Notes under the pieces: model-generated
Databases searched by the model: none
What the model was told of the DNA's origin: nothing
Seen by the model: only the letters and a program-made list of their open reading frames with translations
In this document: one piece after another, positions 1-8,004 of the stretch
Position numbering within the stretch: the first letter of the stretch is position 1
Layout: the number at the start of each line of letters is the position of its first letter
Source: JAEUHQ01 sp964538915
GTDB lineage: Bacteria; Planctomycetota; UBA1135; UBA2386
Assembly (NCBI GenBank): GCA_964538915.1
Contig: CAZIFB010000019.1
Location: forward strand, 15,630 to 79,629
DNA: 64,000 nucleotides
Reading direction: 5' to 3'
Made by a program: the position numbers and the translations under genes

Positions 1-311
1 TCGTTCGGGGTCGCGGCCACGGCGTGTTCGGCTTCGTGGAGGAGCAACCCGCGCCGCCCACGCTCCCGGAGGATGTCCTGGCGCAGACGCAACGCGTCGA
101 CGTGCCTCGGCTCGCGCGACAACACGGCCTCGACCATGGTGAGCGCTTCGCGCGGCCGTCCTTGTTCGACCAGGATCCGGGCCGTGAGCACGGTCGCGTC
201 CGAGGCGCCGTCCCGCCACGGCAGATCCTTCACTGCGCCAGGCGGACCTGCGTCGGCGAGCGAACCGCATGCAGCGAGGCCGGCGAGCAGCAGCGTGGCA
301 CGAAGGCGCAT
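1..311 (-). CDS. Putative TPR-like lipoprotein, 3' end beyond the window
   Basis: Only the first 103 codons are inside the window; the gene runs off the left edge. The ATG at 311 opens a short basic N-terminus (MRLR), a hydrophobic stretch and a lipobox (LAAC, Cys at residue 16), so the product is probably an acylated exported lipoprotein. Residues 40-90 are amphipathic helices of the kind seen in tetratricopeptide repeats (QGRPREALTMVEAVL followed by REPRHVDALRLRQ). TPR lipoproteins usually mediate protein contacts at the envelope; no specific function can be assigned. The 334 bases upstream hold no recognisable gene. Confidence 0.6.
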   Translation of the reverse strand, partial: MRLRATLLLAGLAACGSLADAGPPGAVKDLPWRDGASDATVLTARILVEQGRPREALTMVEAVLSREPRHVDALRLRQDILRERGRRGLLLHEAEHAVAATPN

Positions 312-645
312 GCCGCGAGTGATACGGCGCACGCGCACCGGCGTCGAGACGGCGAAGCGTCGCGAGGAAAAGGCGATCCCGCGGTGTTGCGTGGCACCGC
401 GGGCGCCCGACCACCGGCGACCACCCCCTGGCCGCTCGGCGATTCCCACCCGGACGTCTTCGGGCCCCCACCCTCCGGCGTCCGGTGCGCAGACCCCCTG
501 ATCTCGCACAGTCTGCGCAACACCGGGACCGTCCCCCCGAACGGCCGCCGGTGCGCAACCCGCAGATCGACCGCAGCCGCTCCGTGCTTGACGGGTCACG
601 GCAAGCGCCGGTGGCAGCGGCGCGCGGACGCCGCGCCGCTTCCGT
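312..645. other. 334-bp intergenic stretch without a recognised gene
   Basis: This lies between the start of the leftmost lipoprotein gene and the stop of the next minus-strand gene, so it should hold the promoter of the lipoprotein gene. Open frames cross it on both strands but have arginine/proline-rich, low-complexity translations with no recognisable motif. I see no strong hairpin and no convincing -35/-10 pair. Confidence 0.4.
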
Positions 646-1704
646 TCACTGCACGGTGATCTGCATCACCGCAGCCACACCGATCTCACGCGTGCCGATC
701 GTCGCCGTCGTCCCGGACGACCACACTCGGGCGACGGGCTCCCAACCGCACACCTGGACCTTGCGCGCCTGGCTCGTCACGATGCCCAGGGAATTCGCGG
801 TCGGGTCGAGCACGAGAGCCTGGTAGCGCAACCAGTCGCCGATCGTCGACGGGTCGTTCGCCAGCGCGAACGGGAACGTCACGGTGCCGTCCGCTGCGGT
901 GACGCCGAACCACGTACCGGCGATGTCGATCGAGAGGTAACACCCGGGAGCGCCGACTCCGGCGAGGTCCTGCGGCAGCACGAGCCCGCTCCACGGGCCG
1001 GTTTCCTGGCTTCCCGCAACGAGGAGCACGCCCGAACCGGGCGCCGCATCGAGCGCGCGCGCGACCCACGGCCGTCCCCACATCACCTGCGTCGTCGCGC
1101 TCTCGACCCGCAGCGGCAGCCCGTTCGACTGTGCGCACGACTGCGGGCCGATGCCCGATTCCGGGCTGTCGCAGACGTAGGTGACGTCGAACGTGTAGGT
1201 GCCGGGCGGCTGCCCGAAGACGACGATCTCGATCACGAGTCCGCCCAATGCCGGATCGTGCACGAACGGCGTCGTGAGCGTGATCGCGGGCAGGAATGCG
1301 CTGGGGGTCCCGGTCGCCCCTTGTGCCGGAAGGGTCAGCAGCTGTCGCGGCAGCACGACGATCTCGTCGGCGCCGCGGTTGGCAGCGAACGTCGAACTCG
1401 TCAGCACCAGCGGCAGCGGCAGCGTCGACATCCGGATCTCGCAGTCGACGACCTTGCTCGCGGCCGACGACCCTCCGTCGAGCCTGTACTGCAGGGCCGT
1501 GATCGTGTGCGAGCCCGAGAACAGCATCGAGTCGTAGACGTATTGCACCCGCACCGGCGTGCTGCGACCGAACGGGACGTTCGTCGAGCTGGTCCCTTCG
1601 GTGAACGCATGGGACGCGGGCAAGGGCAGGACGGACTGCGCCCCGAGCGCCGTGACGAACAGGGACGCGAACAGCCAGGTGCGAAAGAACATGTCCTCCG
1701 TCAT
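646..1704 (-). CDS. Exported protein of unknown function
   Basis: A 352-residue product. The start at 1704 (MTEDMFFRTW) gives a signal peptide ending near ALGAQS at about residue 25. An internal ATG at 1692 is preceded by GGAGG only 2 nt away, so the exact start is uncertain. The mature part is rich in Thr, Ser, Gly and Val with beta-strand character and few charged residues, and has four cysteines (CDSPESG, QSCAQ, GCYLS, VCGW). Such large extracellular beta proteins are common in Planctomycetota. The C-terminal block (RYQALVLDPTANSLGIVTS) resembles the end of the exported protein encoded at 60845-62695, suggesting a shared C-terminal module. No catalytic motif is visible. Confidence 0.65.
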   Translation of the reverse strand: MTEDMFFRTWLFASLFVTALGAQSVLPLPASHAFTEGTSSTNVPFGRSTPVRVQYVYDSMLFSGSHTITALQYRLDGGSSAASKVVDCEIRMSTLPLPLVLTSSTFAANRGADEIVVLPRQLLTLPAQGATGTPSAFLPAITLTTPFVHDPALGGLVIEIVVFGQPPGTYTFDVTYVCDSPESGIGPQSCAQSNGLPLRVESATTQVMWGRPWVARALDAAPGSGVLLVAGSQETGPWSGLVLPQDLAGVGAPGCYLSIDIAGTWFGVTAADGTVTFPFALANDPSTIGDWLRYQALVLDPTANSLGIVTSQARKVQVCGWEPVARVWSSGTTATIGTREIGVAAVMQITVQ

Positions 1705-1763
1705 CGACCGCGCGCCGAGCACTGCTTGACTCACGGGACCCCGACGGCCGATCAAGGCGTGCC

Positions 1764-2147
1764 TTGCCCGACTCCGCCGACCGCCGCATCGACGTCCTGG
1801 CGCTCCTCGACGATCCCGCTCCCATGCAACCGCTGCTGCTGGAGCTCCGATCCCACGGGATCTGCGTCGACATCGCCCACGACCTCGCGCAGGCACGGCG
1901 ACTCTTCTTCGGCGCCGGCGGTCACGACTGCCTCGTCGTCGCCCCCGACGTCCGTCCGGGCCTCGCGACGCAGGTCCTGCAATCGCTGCGAACGGTCGAC
2001 CCGCGCCTGCCGACCGCGACGTTCGGCCCCGACCTCCACCACAAGCAGGCGCCACTGCGTTCCGCGATGCTCGCGGCGTTCCATCCGGGCTCGCGTGCGG
2101 GCGCCGGCGCCCTCCTTCGCTTCCTGCGCACGCTCGAGCCGCGCTGA
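1764..2147 (+). CDS. Degenerate receiver-like (pseudo-REC) protein
   Basis: A 127-residue protein starting at TTG 1764. The fold pattern is that of a CheY-type receiver: beta1 with an acidic pair (LALLDDPAP), a helix, beta2 (GICVDIAHD), a helix (LAQARRLFF) and beta3 (HDCLVVAPDV). The position that normally carries the phospho-accepting Asp after beta3 is Ala, and no typical Lys follows at the C-terminus. It is therefore probably a non-phosphorylated pseudo-receiver used as an adaptor. It is convergent with the sigma-factor gene, 9 nt from its stop. TTGACT at 1726-1731 upstream is a weak -35 candidate without a good -10. Confidence 0.5.
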   Translation: MPDSADRRIDVLALLDDPAPMQPLLLELRSHGICVDIAHDLAQARRLFFGAGGHDCLVVAPDVRPGLATQVLQSLRTVDPRLPTATFGPDLHHKQAPLRSAMLAAFHPGSRAGAGALLRFLRTLEPR

Positions 2148-2156
2148 CCGCGACGA

Positions 2157-2750
2157 TCAGGCCGGATTCTGTCCGAGCAGACCGGCGAGGCGGGCGAGCC
2201 CGCGCGCGACGAGTCCGCGAACGGCGGCAGGCGAGATGTTCTTCTGGCGGGCGATCTCCTCGTAGCCGAGCCCGGCGATACGCGACAGCAGCACGGCGTC
2301 GCGCTGCGCCTCCGGCAGCAGCTGGAGCGCCTGCTCGACGCGCGTGAGCTCCTCCTTCGCGCATGCCGCGCGCGAGGGTGTCAGCGACGCGAAGGCACCG
2401 AGCATTTCGGCTTCTTCACCCTCTTCGGGCAGCGACTCGATGCGTGCCGGGTCGCGCATCTCCTGCTTGTGGTAGCGATACTTGTCGACCACCTTGCGCG
2501 ACGCCTGCAGGAAGAGGTACGCGCGAAACTGCTCTTCGCCGCGGAACTGCAGCTCGCCGATGTCGCGCAGCACTTCGCGACACACGGACTGCGCCATGTC
2601 GCGCACCGATTCGCGCCCGGCGAGTTCGCCGCCCACCTTCGCACGGAGGAACGCCACGAGCGCAGGCAGGCTCTGGGCGAAGAGGGTGTCGTACGCGCCG
2701 TTGTCGCCAGAGGCGGCTTTGCGAACAGTGGTCTCGAAGGGGTCGTTCAC
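2157..2750 (-). CDS. RNA polymerase sigma factor, sigma-70/ECF-like
   Basis: A 197-residue sigma factor from a GTG start at 2750. Region 2 spans about residues 10-90 (DTLFAQSLPALVAFLRAKV, then DMAQSVCREVLRD and YLFLQASRKVVDKYRYHKQE). Region 4 spans about 140-195, with the helix-turn-helix segment LLPEAQRDAVLLSRIAGL, YEEIARQ and SPAAVRGLVARGLARL. It should direct RNA polymerase to a small regulon. No anti-sigma gene is adjacent. The linker between regions 2 and 4 is short, as in ECF factors. The upstream interval contains a small inverted repeat (2810-2827). No Shine-Dalgarno is evident before the GTG, so the start is tentative. Confidence 0.75.
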   Translation of the reverse strand: MNDPFETTVRKAASGDNGAYDTLFAQSLPALVAFLRAKVGGELAGRESVRDMAQSVCREVLRDIGELQFRGEEQFRAYLFLQASRKVVDKYRYHKQEMRDPARIESLPEEGEEAEMLGAFASLTPSRAACAKEELTRVEQALQLLPEAQRDAVLLSRIAGLGYEEIARQKNISPAAVRGLVARGLARLAGLLGQNPA

Positions 2751-2809
2751 GCGGGTCGAGAAGGTCGGTCCATCGGGACAGCGATCCGGCCGGGACTTTT
2801 GTTCGCTGC

Positions 2810-2827
2810 CCGGCAAAAAACTGCCGG
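2810..2827. other. Small inverted repeat upstream of the sigma-factor gene
   Basis: CCGGCA-AAAAAC-TGCCGG forms a perfect 6-bp stem with a 6-nt A-rich loop about 60 nt upstream of the sigma-factor start. It could be a binding site in the sigma gene's leader or promoter region. No U-tract follows it, so a terminator role is unlikely. Confidence 0.25.
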
Positions 2828-2980
2828 TTGCGACGGGTGCGGACCGCCGACGGTCGCGTCGGAGCATACGTCGGCTCCCGCCGCACTGCTGGTCACCCGC
2901 ACGAAGCACGAAATCCGACCCGGAGAAGTAAGGGCGGAGCCTCGGCGCGGGTACTCCGGCTTGCGGAGCATGCCCGCCCC

Positions 2981-3286
2981 ATGACGGCCCGGTCCGCATT
3001 CACGAGAGCCGCAGCGATCTTGCTGGCCGACACCGCCCCGATGGGCACGAAAGAGAGCCGGCCACGGCTCGCCGAAGCCCTCCGCATCGTGTGGCCGCAT
3101 CTCGCCGAGACGGGTCGGCGGTTCGGCGAAACCGCCGAGATCAAGGAACTGCGAAAGACGGTGCAGGACACCACGGCGCTCGAAATCGTGGTCGGCACCT
3201 TCCCGGCGGGGCGCGTGGCCCGGATCAGCGCGCACCTGGCGCTCGTGGCACGCCGGCTGCGCCAACGCCCCGAACGCGCCGGCTGA
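2981..3286 (+). CDS. Small hypothetical protein
   Basis: A 101-residue protein from ATG 2981; an in-frame ATG at 3041 is an alternative start. The translation looks like a real helical protein: LAEALRIVWPHLAETGRRF, AEIKELRKTVQDTTALEI and ARISAHLALVARRLRQR alternate hydrophobic and charged residues, unlike the low-complexity arginine frames around it. No family is recognised. It is divergent from the sigma-factor gene and 173 nt upstream of the hybrid kinase gene on the same strand. It may not be expressed; no ribosome binding site is clear. Confidence 0.45.
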   Translation: MTARSAFTRAAAILLADTAPMGTKESRPRLAEALRIVWPHLAETGRRFGETAEIKELRKTVQDTTALEIVVGTFPAGRVARISAHLALVARRLRQRPERAG

Positions 3287-3459
3287 TCGCCGACGACACC
3301 ACGAGCGCCCCCGGTCCGGTCGCTGCGACGGGAGAATTCGGTCCGATCCGGGCCCTGGGGGAATCCCTGATTCTCGGCGCGGGCGCGGCGCCCGATGACG
3401 AGGCGGCGAACAACGGGCGTCGTGGAGACGAGGACGGGCGTCGCCGCGGAGAGACGAGC

Positions 3460-5193
3460 ATGCTCGGGACATCGCAGGACAGACACCGCACGACCCACCT
3501 GCACGCCATGGAGCATCTGGTGCGGGTCGTGCAGCAACTGGCGCAGGCCCGCACGCTGACGAATGTCGTCGACATCGTGCGGGACGCCGCCAGGGAGCTC
3601 ACCGGCTCGGACGGGGCCACGTTCGTGCTCCGCGACGGGGACGACTGCTACTACGTCGAGGAGAACGCGATCAGCCCGCTCTGGAAGGGCAGGCGCTTCC
3701 CCATGTCCGCGTGCATCAGCGGCTGGGTGATGCAGAACGCGACACCCGCCGCCATCGAGGACATCCACGCGGACCCGCGCATCCCGGTGGACACGTACCG
3801 AGCCACCTTCGTCAAGAGCCTCGTCATGATGCCCGTGGGTCGAACGGCGCCCATGGCCGCGATCGGGGCCTACTGGGCGATACGGCGCCTGCCCACTGCT
3901 TCGGAGATCGCGATCCTCCAGGCGCTCGCGGACACGACCGCCGTCGCGATGCAGAACGTGCACCTGCATGCGGAGCTGGAAGGCAAGGTCGCGTCGCTGG
4001 CAGCCAGCGAACGTCGCGTCAAGGAGCAGCACGACGCACTCGGTGTGTTCACTCGCGCGCTGGCCCACGACCTGAAGGAGCCGGTCCGGACCATCCGTGC
4101 GTTCTCGGAGATCTTGCTGTCCGAACCGGACCCCGCCCATGCGGACGCCGGCCTCCTGCGCCACATCGCCGACGCGAGCACCCGCATGGGGATGCTCATC
4201 GACAACGTCTTCGCCTTCACCCGGCTCGACGATCCGCGCCAGGCCCGGAAGCAGCAGTTGGACCTGAACGTCGTTCTGCAGGAGGCACTCGCGAACCTCG
4301 GCCAGCTGATCGGTGAGCGCGGAGCCGTCGTGACGAGCGACCGCCTCCCGGTGCTCGAAGCGAACCACACGCAGGTCCTCGAGGTTCTCCAGAACCTCGT
4401 CGCCAACGCCATCTCCCACCACTCCGCCGCCGCACGCATCCACGTCGGCAAACGAACCGTCGCCGGCGAGACGGAGATCTTCGTCCGCGACGACGGCCCC
4501 GGCGTCCCCGCCGAATACCTGGACTCGATCTTCGAGCCGTTCAAGCGCCTCCGGCGCGACGACTCCCACTCGGGCATGGGCCTCGCGATCTGCCGCAAGA
4601 TCGTCGAGATCCACGGCGGCAGGATCGGCTGCGAATCGGCCCCCGGCGCGGGCGCCACGTTCCACTTCACGCTGCCAGGGACCCGGCCGGACGGCGCGTC
4701 GCGTGCATCCGATGCGGCGAGACCTCGGACGAACCCCGACGACGCGCTGGCGAGAGTGCTGGTCGTGGACGACCGGGCCCCGGACCTTCTGATCACGCGG
4801 CGGATGCTGCTCGGTTCGCGTGGCATCCAGTGCGACTGCCTCGAGGCAAACGACGGCGAAGAGGGGCTCGCGGCGCTTCGTGGGGCGGCAACGCGGGGCG
4901 AGCGCATCGACCTCGTCCTCCTCGACATCAACATGCCGGGCATGGACGGATTCTCGATGCTCGAGCACATGCTCGCGGACGAACATCTCCGCCGGATCCC
5001 CGTGGTCATGCACTCGGGGTCCACGTGCGCCCTGGACGTCGACCGGGCCCGTCAGCTGGGCGCGATCGGTTACCTGTTGAAGCCAAGTCACGCCGCGGAC
5101 CTGCGGCCGATCCTCGCGAACGTGCCGAGCCTTCACGTGCAAGAGGCCGCAGGCGGCCGGCTGCGTCTCGTGCGCGTCGAACGACCGGCGTGA
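3460..5193 (+). CDS. Hybrid sensor histidine kinase (GAF-HisKA-HATPase-REC)
   Basis: A 577-residue cytoplasmic sensor kinase. The ATG at 3460 is preceded by GGAGA at suitable spacing. Residues about 15-170 form a GAF-like sensor, followed by a short coiled linker. The dimerisation helix carries the phospho-accepting His203 (LAHDLKEPVR). The ATPase domain has its N-box near 312-318 (NLVANAIS), G1 at 344-350 (DDGPGVP) and G2 at 372-377 (GMGLAI). The C-terminal receiver (about 431-560) has the acidic pair D437/D438, phospho-acceptor D489 (LLDINMPGMDG), S519 and K541, so it looks fully active. The architecture resembles phytochrome-like kinases, but I see no chromophore-binding domain. There is no transmembrane segment. 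The cognate output is unknown; the nearby pseudo-receiver and sigma-factor genes are possible partners. Confidence 0.88.
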   Translation: MLGTSQDRHRTTHLHAMEHLVRVVQQLAQARTLTNVVDIVRDAARELTGSDGATFVLRDGDDCYYVEENAISPLWKGRRFPMSACISGWVMQNATPAAIEDIHADPRIPVDTYRATFVKSLVMMPVGRTAPMAAIGAYWAIRRLPTASEIAILQALADTTAVAMQNVHLHAELEGKVASLAASERRVKEQHDALGVFTRALAHDLKEPVRTIRAFSEILLSEPDPAHADAGLLRHIADASTRMGMLIDNVFAFTRLDDPRQARKQQLDLNVVLQEALANLGQLIGERGAVVTSDRLPVLEANHTQVLEVLQNLVANAISHHSAAARIHVGKRTVAGETEIFVRDDGPGVPAEYLDSIFEPFKRLRRDDSHSGMGLAICRKIVEIHGGRIGCESAPGAGATFHFTLPGTRPDGASRASDAARPRTNPDDALARVLVVDDRAPDLLITRRMLLGSRGIQCDCLEANDGEEGLAALRGAATRGERIDLVLLDINMPGMDGFSMLEHMLADEHLRRIPVVMHSGSTCALDVDRARQLGAIGYLLKPSHAADLRPILANVPSLHVQEAAGGRLRLVRVERPA

Positions 5194-5323
5194 CTGCCGC
5201 TTCGCACGGAACAGGTCGCGACCTTGTCGGCGCCGTGACCCGATGCTCTCCTGCTCACGAGCCTCGTCGACGCGCGCCCTTCGTGCACCGAGCCGGGGAC
5301 GTCACATCCACCCGAGGAACCCG

Positions 5324-5638
5324 ATGCTCGACATCCACGAAGTTCCAGAGAGCCTGCGCACGTGCCCGCTTCACCCCTCCGAGCCCTGCTCCGGGCACCG
5401 CACCCACTCGAGGGATCTGCGTCACCGCGAGGGCTGGCTGTCGCAACAGACGATCTTGGACGTGACCTACCCCTGCGGCTCCAGCGTCGTCGCGATCTGG
5501 CCGCTCGAGATGCGGCAGATCGCGCCGGGTGAGAAGGTCCTCGCTCAGGACGCCGAAACAGCCGGCCTCGTGCTCGACAACATCCTCCGCGACTGCGGAC
5601 GACCTTCGGGCCCGACCCTCGATGGTCCGCGACCCTAG
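5324..5638 (+). CDS. Small hypothetical protein
   Basis: A 104-residue protein. The ATG at 5324 is chosen because GAGGAA lies about 5 nt upstream. The sequence contains four cysteines (RTCPLHP, PCSGH, YPCGS and RDCGR) and several histidines, with a short beta-like core DVTYPCGSSVVAIWPLEM. Metal binding is possible but not shown. No family is recognised. It follows the hybrid kinase gene by 130 nt on the same strand and precedes tRNA-His, which lies on the opposite strand. Confidence 0.5.
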   Translation: MLDIHEVPESLRTCPLHPSEPCSGHRTHSRDLRHREGWLSQQTILDVTYPCGSSVVAIWPLEMRQIAPGEKVLAQDAETAGLVLDNILRDCGRPSGPTLDGPRP

Positions 5639-5731
5639 GCCTGCGGGTCGAACCGCGGCTGTCGCCGTCGGAAGTGCGCGCACCGCTGCGGAGTGCGTTG
5701 TCGACGCCACGCGAGAAGCGCGACGAGAGAA

Positions 5732-5809
5732 TGGGGTGGCTGACGGGATTTGAACCCGCGACCCCCAGGACCACAACCTGGTGCTCTAACCAACTGAGCT
5801 ACAGCCACC
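5732..5809 (-). tRNA. tRNA-His (GTG anticodon)
   Basis: Read on the minus strand, the 5' arm GGTGGCTG pairs with CAGCCACC at the 3' end, giving the 8-bp acceptor stem (extra G-1:C73 pair) diagnostic of tRNA-His. The D stem is GCTC, the anticodon stem-loop is CCAGG-TTGTGGT-CCTGG with anticodon GTG, and the T arm is GCGGG-TTCAAAT-CCCGT. The CCA tail is encoded at 5734-5732. It is divergent from tRNA-Lys. Confidence 0.95.
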
Positions 5810-5908
5810 GTGCGATGCGAGGCCGTGGCCATCGCGACGCGGGGCGAAGAGTCTGCCGCGCGCGAGCAAGCGGGTCAAGCACACGCGCGCGACGACGCGG
5901 ACTCGTGC

Positions 5909-5937
5909 TTGCACCGCGGTGGGCACGTCGCTACCGT
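5909..5937 (+). promoter_or_regulatory. Probable sigma-70 promoter of tRNA-Lys
   Basis: TTGCAC at 5909-5914 and TACCGT at 5932-5937 are separated by exactly 17 bp. Transcription would begin near 5944, about 10 nt before the mature tRNA 5' end. The -10 is almost the same as that proposed for rplM (TACCAT), which supports a housekeeping-type promoter. Confidence 0.6.
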
Positions 5938-5953
5938 CCTCGCCCCACAGCGC

Positions 5954-6029
5954 GCCTCCGTAGCTCAGCTGGTAGAGCAGCGGATTCTTAATCCGCGGGT
6001 CCAAGGTTCGATCCCTTGCGGAGGTACCA
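5954..6029 (+). tRNA. tRNA-Lys (CTT anticodon)
   Basis: The acceptor stem GCCTCCG/CGGAGGT (one G:U pair) is followed by discriminator A and an encoded CCA at 6027-6029. The D arm is GCTC-AGCTGGTA-GAGC, the anticodon arm is GCGGA-TTCTTAA-TCCGC with anticodon CTT reading AAG, and the T arm is CAAGG-TTCGATC-CCTTG. The total is 76 nt, standard size. A strong hairpin begins 7 nt after the CCA. Confidence 0.95.
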
Positions 6030-6036
6030 GATGCCG

Positions 6037-6070
6037 ACGGCCGCCGTGCACGCGAGTGCACGGCGGCCGT
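6037..6070. terminator. 15-bp perfect hairpin with GCGA tetraloop
   Basis: Positions 6037-6051 pair perfectly with 6056-6070 around a GCGA loop, which fits the GNRA class. It sits 7 nt beyond tRNA-Lys and 62 nt beyond the stop of the convergent GTPase-kinase gene, so it may end transcription from both sides. The downstream tract is only moderately T-rich on the plus strand, so it is not a textbook intrinsic terminator. Confidence 0.6.
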
Positions 6071-6132
6071 TCGTGCTTCCCGGGGCGGCCACTGCTGCGC
6101 CCGACGCGCCTGCGGATCGGCCGAGGCGTGGC

Positions 6133-7929
6133 TCAGAGATCCGCCACGAGAGCGGTCTCCGTGAGCTTCGAGTGGGGCGCGCGCTTCGGGACCTTCGGGA
6201 GGTGCAGCCAGAACGTCGTGCCCTCGCCGACGGTGGAGTGGAACGACACCGTTCCCCCGTGGCCCTGCACGAGTTCCTTCACGATGTGGAGGCCGAGACC
6301 GGTACCGCTGATCCCTCCCGTGTTGCTGCCGCGTTCGAAGCGGCGGAACAGCCGCGCCGAGTCCTTCTCGGGGATGCCGATGCCGTTGTCGCGCACGCCG
6401 ATGCGCCATTCGTTGTCGTCGTCCGCGGCGAAGACCTGGATCACCGGCGTGCGATCGGCCGGCCCGTAGGAGATCGCGTTCCCGAGCAGGTTCATGAACA
6501 CCTTGGTGAGCGCCCAGCTGTCCGCCCGGATCGTCGGCATCGGCTCGACGCGCACGTGCACGCCCTGCTCCTCGATCTCGTACCGAAGCGTCCGCAGGAC
6601 CTCCGCGAGGAGCAACGTGAGGTCGCACTCCGCGAACTCGAGCCGCATGCCGTCGTGGTCGAGACGCGAGCTGTCCAGCAGGTCGCGCACGAGCCGCTCC
6701 ATCTGGCTCACCGCGAGGAGGCCGTTCTGCAGCGCCTGGTGTACCGGGTCCGTCAGCTGGCCGAGGTAGCCCTTCGCGAGCGTCGACAACATCAGCCGCA
6801 TGGCCGACAACGGCCGGTTCAGGTCGTGCACCGTGCGCTGGGCGACGTCGACGAGCTCCTGCACCTTGCGTTCGAGGAGGAGACGGTGTTCGTCGAGATC
6901 GCCGAAGCGCTGCACGAGTTCGAGGTTCGACTTGACGGACTTGTCGAGCAGGGATTCGTCGACCTCGGCGGGAACGGTCTCACCGCGGTCGGTGATGCCG
7001 GTCGGGAAGTCCAGCACGAGGTCGCTCTCGCTCAGGATCGTCGTGTCGACGACCACCGGGACCGTGCCCACTTCTTCGCGCAACTCGTAGCGCAGGTCGA
7101 GTTCCTCTTCGCCCGCCGGCTGCGCCTCGGGGAGAACCTCGGGTTCGACCGACGCCGTCGCCTCGGGCGCCGCGGGCTGCGCCGCTGCCACGACGTCGTC
7201 GGGCACGGCGAGGCGCGTGCGCGGCAGTTCCGCGATCGGCACCGTTTCGCGCGCGCGGCGCACGTCGTCGCAGATCTCCCACAGCTTCTTGCGCACGCCT
7301 TCGGACGCTTGCTTCGGGTCCTCCGCGTTGCGCCCGAGTCCGTAGAGCGCGACCTTCCGCTCGACGAGCTGGGCCGTCGCTTCGACGAACGCCTCGAACA
7401 CACCGAGCCCCTCGGTCGCCACCGACGGGAACGAGTTGATGTCCTGCCGAAAACGGAACCGTTCGTCGAGTTCGCTCTCGCTCAGGATGTCGTCGAGATC
7501 GCGCTTGTTGTACTGGAGCACGATCGGGATGTCCTCGGACGTGCCGCTCTGGCTGCGCAGGTTCTCGCGCATGCTCTGCATCGACTCGAGGTTCTCCTGC
7601 AGACGGCTGCGCTGGCTGTCCACGACGAAGACGACGGCGTCCGCGCCCTGGAGCACGTACTTGCGCATCTGCCGGTACTTGGGCTGCCCGGGGACCGTGA
7701 ACCCCTGGATGCGGATCTTGAAGCCGCCGACGCGACCGAGGTTGATCGGCAGGAAGTCGAACAGCAGCGTCGAGTCCTCCTCCGTGTTGATCTGGACGAG
7801 CTGGACCTCGTTGCGCGGGCAGAAGATCCCGTGCACCTGCTGCAGGCTCGTGGTCTTTCCCCCGACGCCGACGCCGTAGTAGACGAGCTTCGCGTTGATC
7901 GTGCGTTCGGCGACGTTGATGAATCCCAT
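6133..7929 (-). CDS. MglA-like small GTPase fused to a histidine kinase
   Basis: A 598-residue fusion. Residues 1-200 match the MglA/Ras-like bacterial GTPase family: P-loop G19-T26 (GVGVGGKT), switch region with PGQ at 80-82 in place of Ras DxxG, and base-recognition motif NKRD at 141-144. A variable linker of about 150 residues leads to a coiled segment and a kinase core: H-box His368 (TVHDLNRPLS), N-box Asn484 (FMNLLGN), G1 at 514-518 (DNGIG) and G2 near 544 (GTGLGLHI). There is no receiver and no membrane segment. The GTPase state could gate autophosphorylation. MglA normally sets cell polarity; how that applies here is inference. GAGG lies about 8 nt before the ATG. The partner response regulator is unknown. 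Confidence 0.85.
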   Translation of the reverse strand: MGFINVAERTINAKLVYYGVGVGGKTTSLQQVHGIFCPRNEVQLVQINTEEDSTLLFDFLPINLGRVGGFKIRIQGFTVPGQPKYRQMRKYVLQGADAVVFVVDSQRSRLQENLESMQSMRENLRSQSGTSEDIPIVLQYNKRDLDDILSESELDERFRFRQDINSFPSVATEGLGVFEAFVEATAQLVERKVALYGLGRNAEDPKQASEGVRKKLWEICDDVRRARETVPIAELPRTRLAVPDDVVAAAQPAAPEATASVEPEVLPEAQPAGEEELDLRYELREEVGTVPVVVDTTILSESDLVLDFPTGITDRGETVPAEVDESLLDKSVKSNLELVQRFGDLDEHRLLLERKVQELVDVAQRTVHDLNRPLSAMRLMLSTLAKGYLGQLTDPVHQALQNGLLAVSQMERLVRDLLDSSRLDHDGMRLEFAECDLTLLLAEVLRTLRYEIEEQGVHVRVEPMPTIRADSWALTKVFMNLLGNAISYGPADRTPVIQVFAADDDNEWRIGVRDNGIGIPEKDSARLFRRFERGSNTGGISGTGLGLHIVKELVQGHGGTVSFHSTVGEGTTFWLHLPKVPKRAPHSKLTETALVADL

Positions 7930-8004
7930 CGACTGGCCTCGCGGTTGACGGCGCAGAAGACGCGCCGATGCGAAGGGCTCATCGGCAGACTGCCACTGCT
8001 CGCT

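Noticed and set aside
1726..1754. Promoter with TTGACT for the pseudo-receiver gene
   Set aside because: No -10 resembling the consensus is present at 16-18 bp; the region is too short to hold it before the TTG start.
2893..5142. Long minus-strand frame opposite the hybrid kinase
   Set aside because: No recognisable domain; the plus strand carries all histidine-kinase and receiver motifs.
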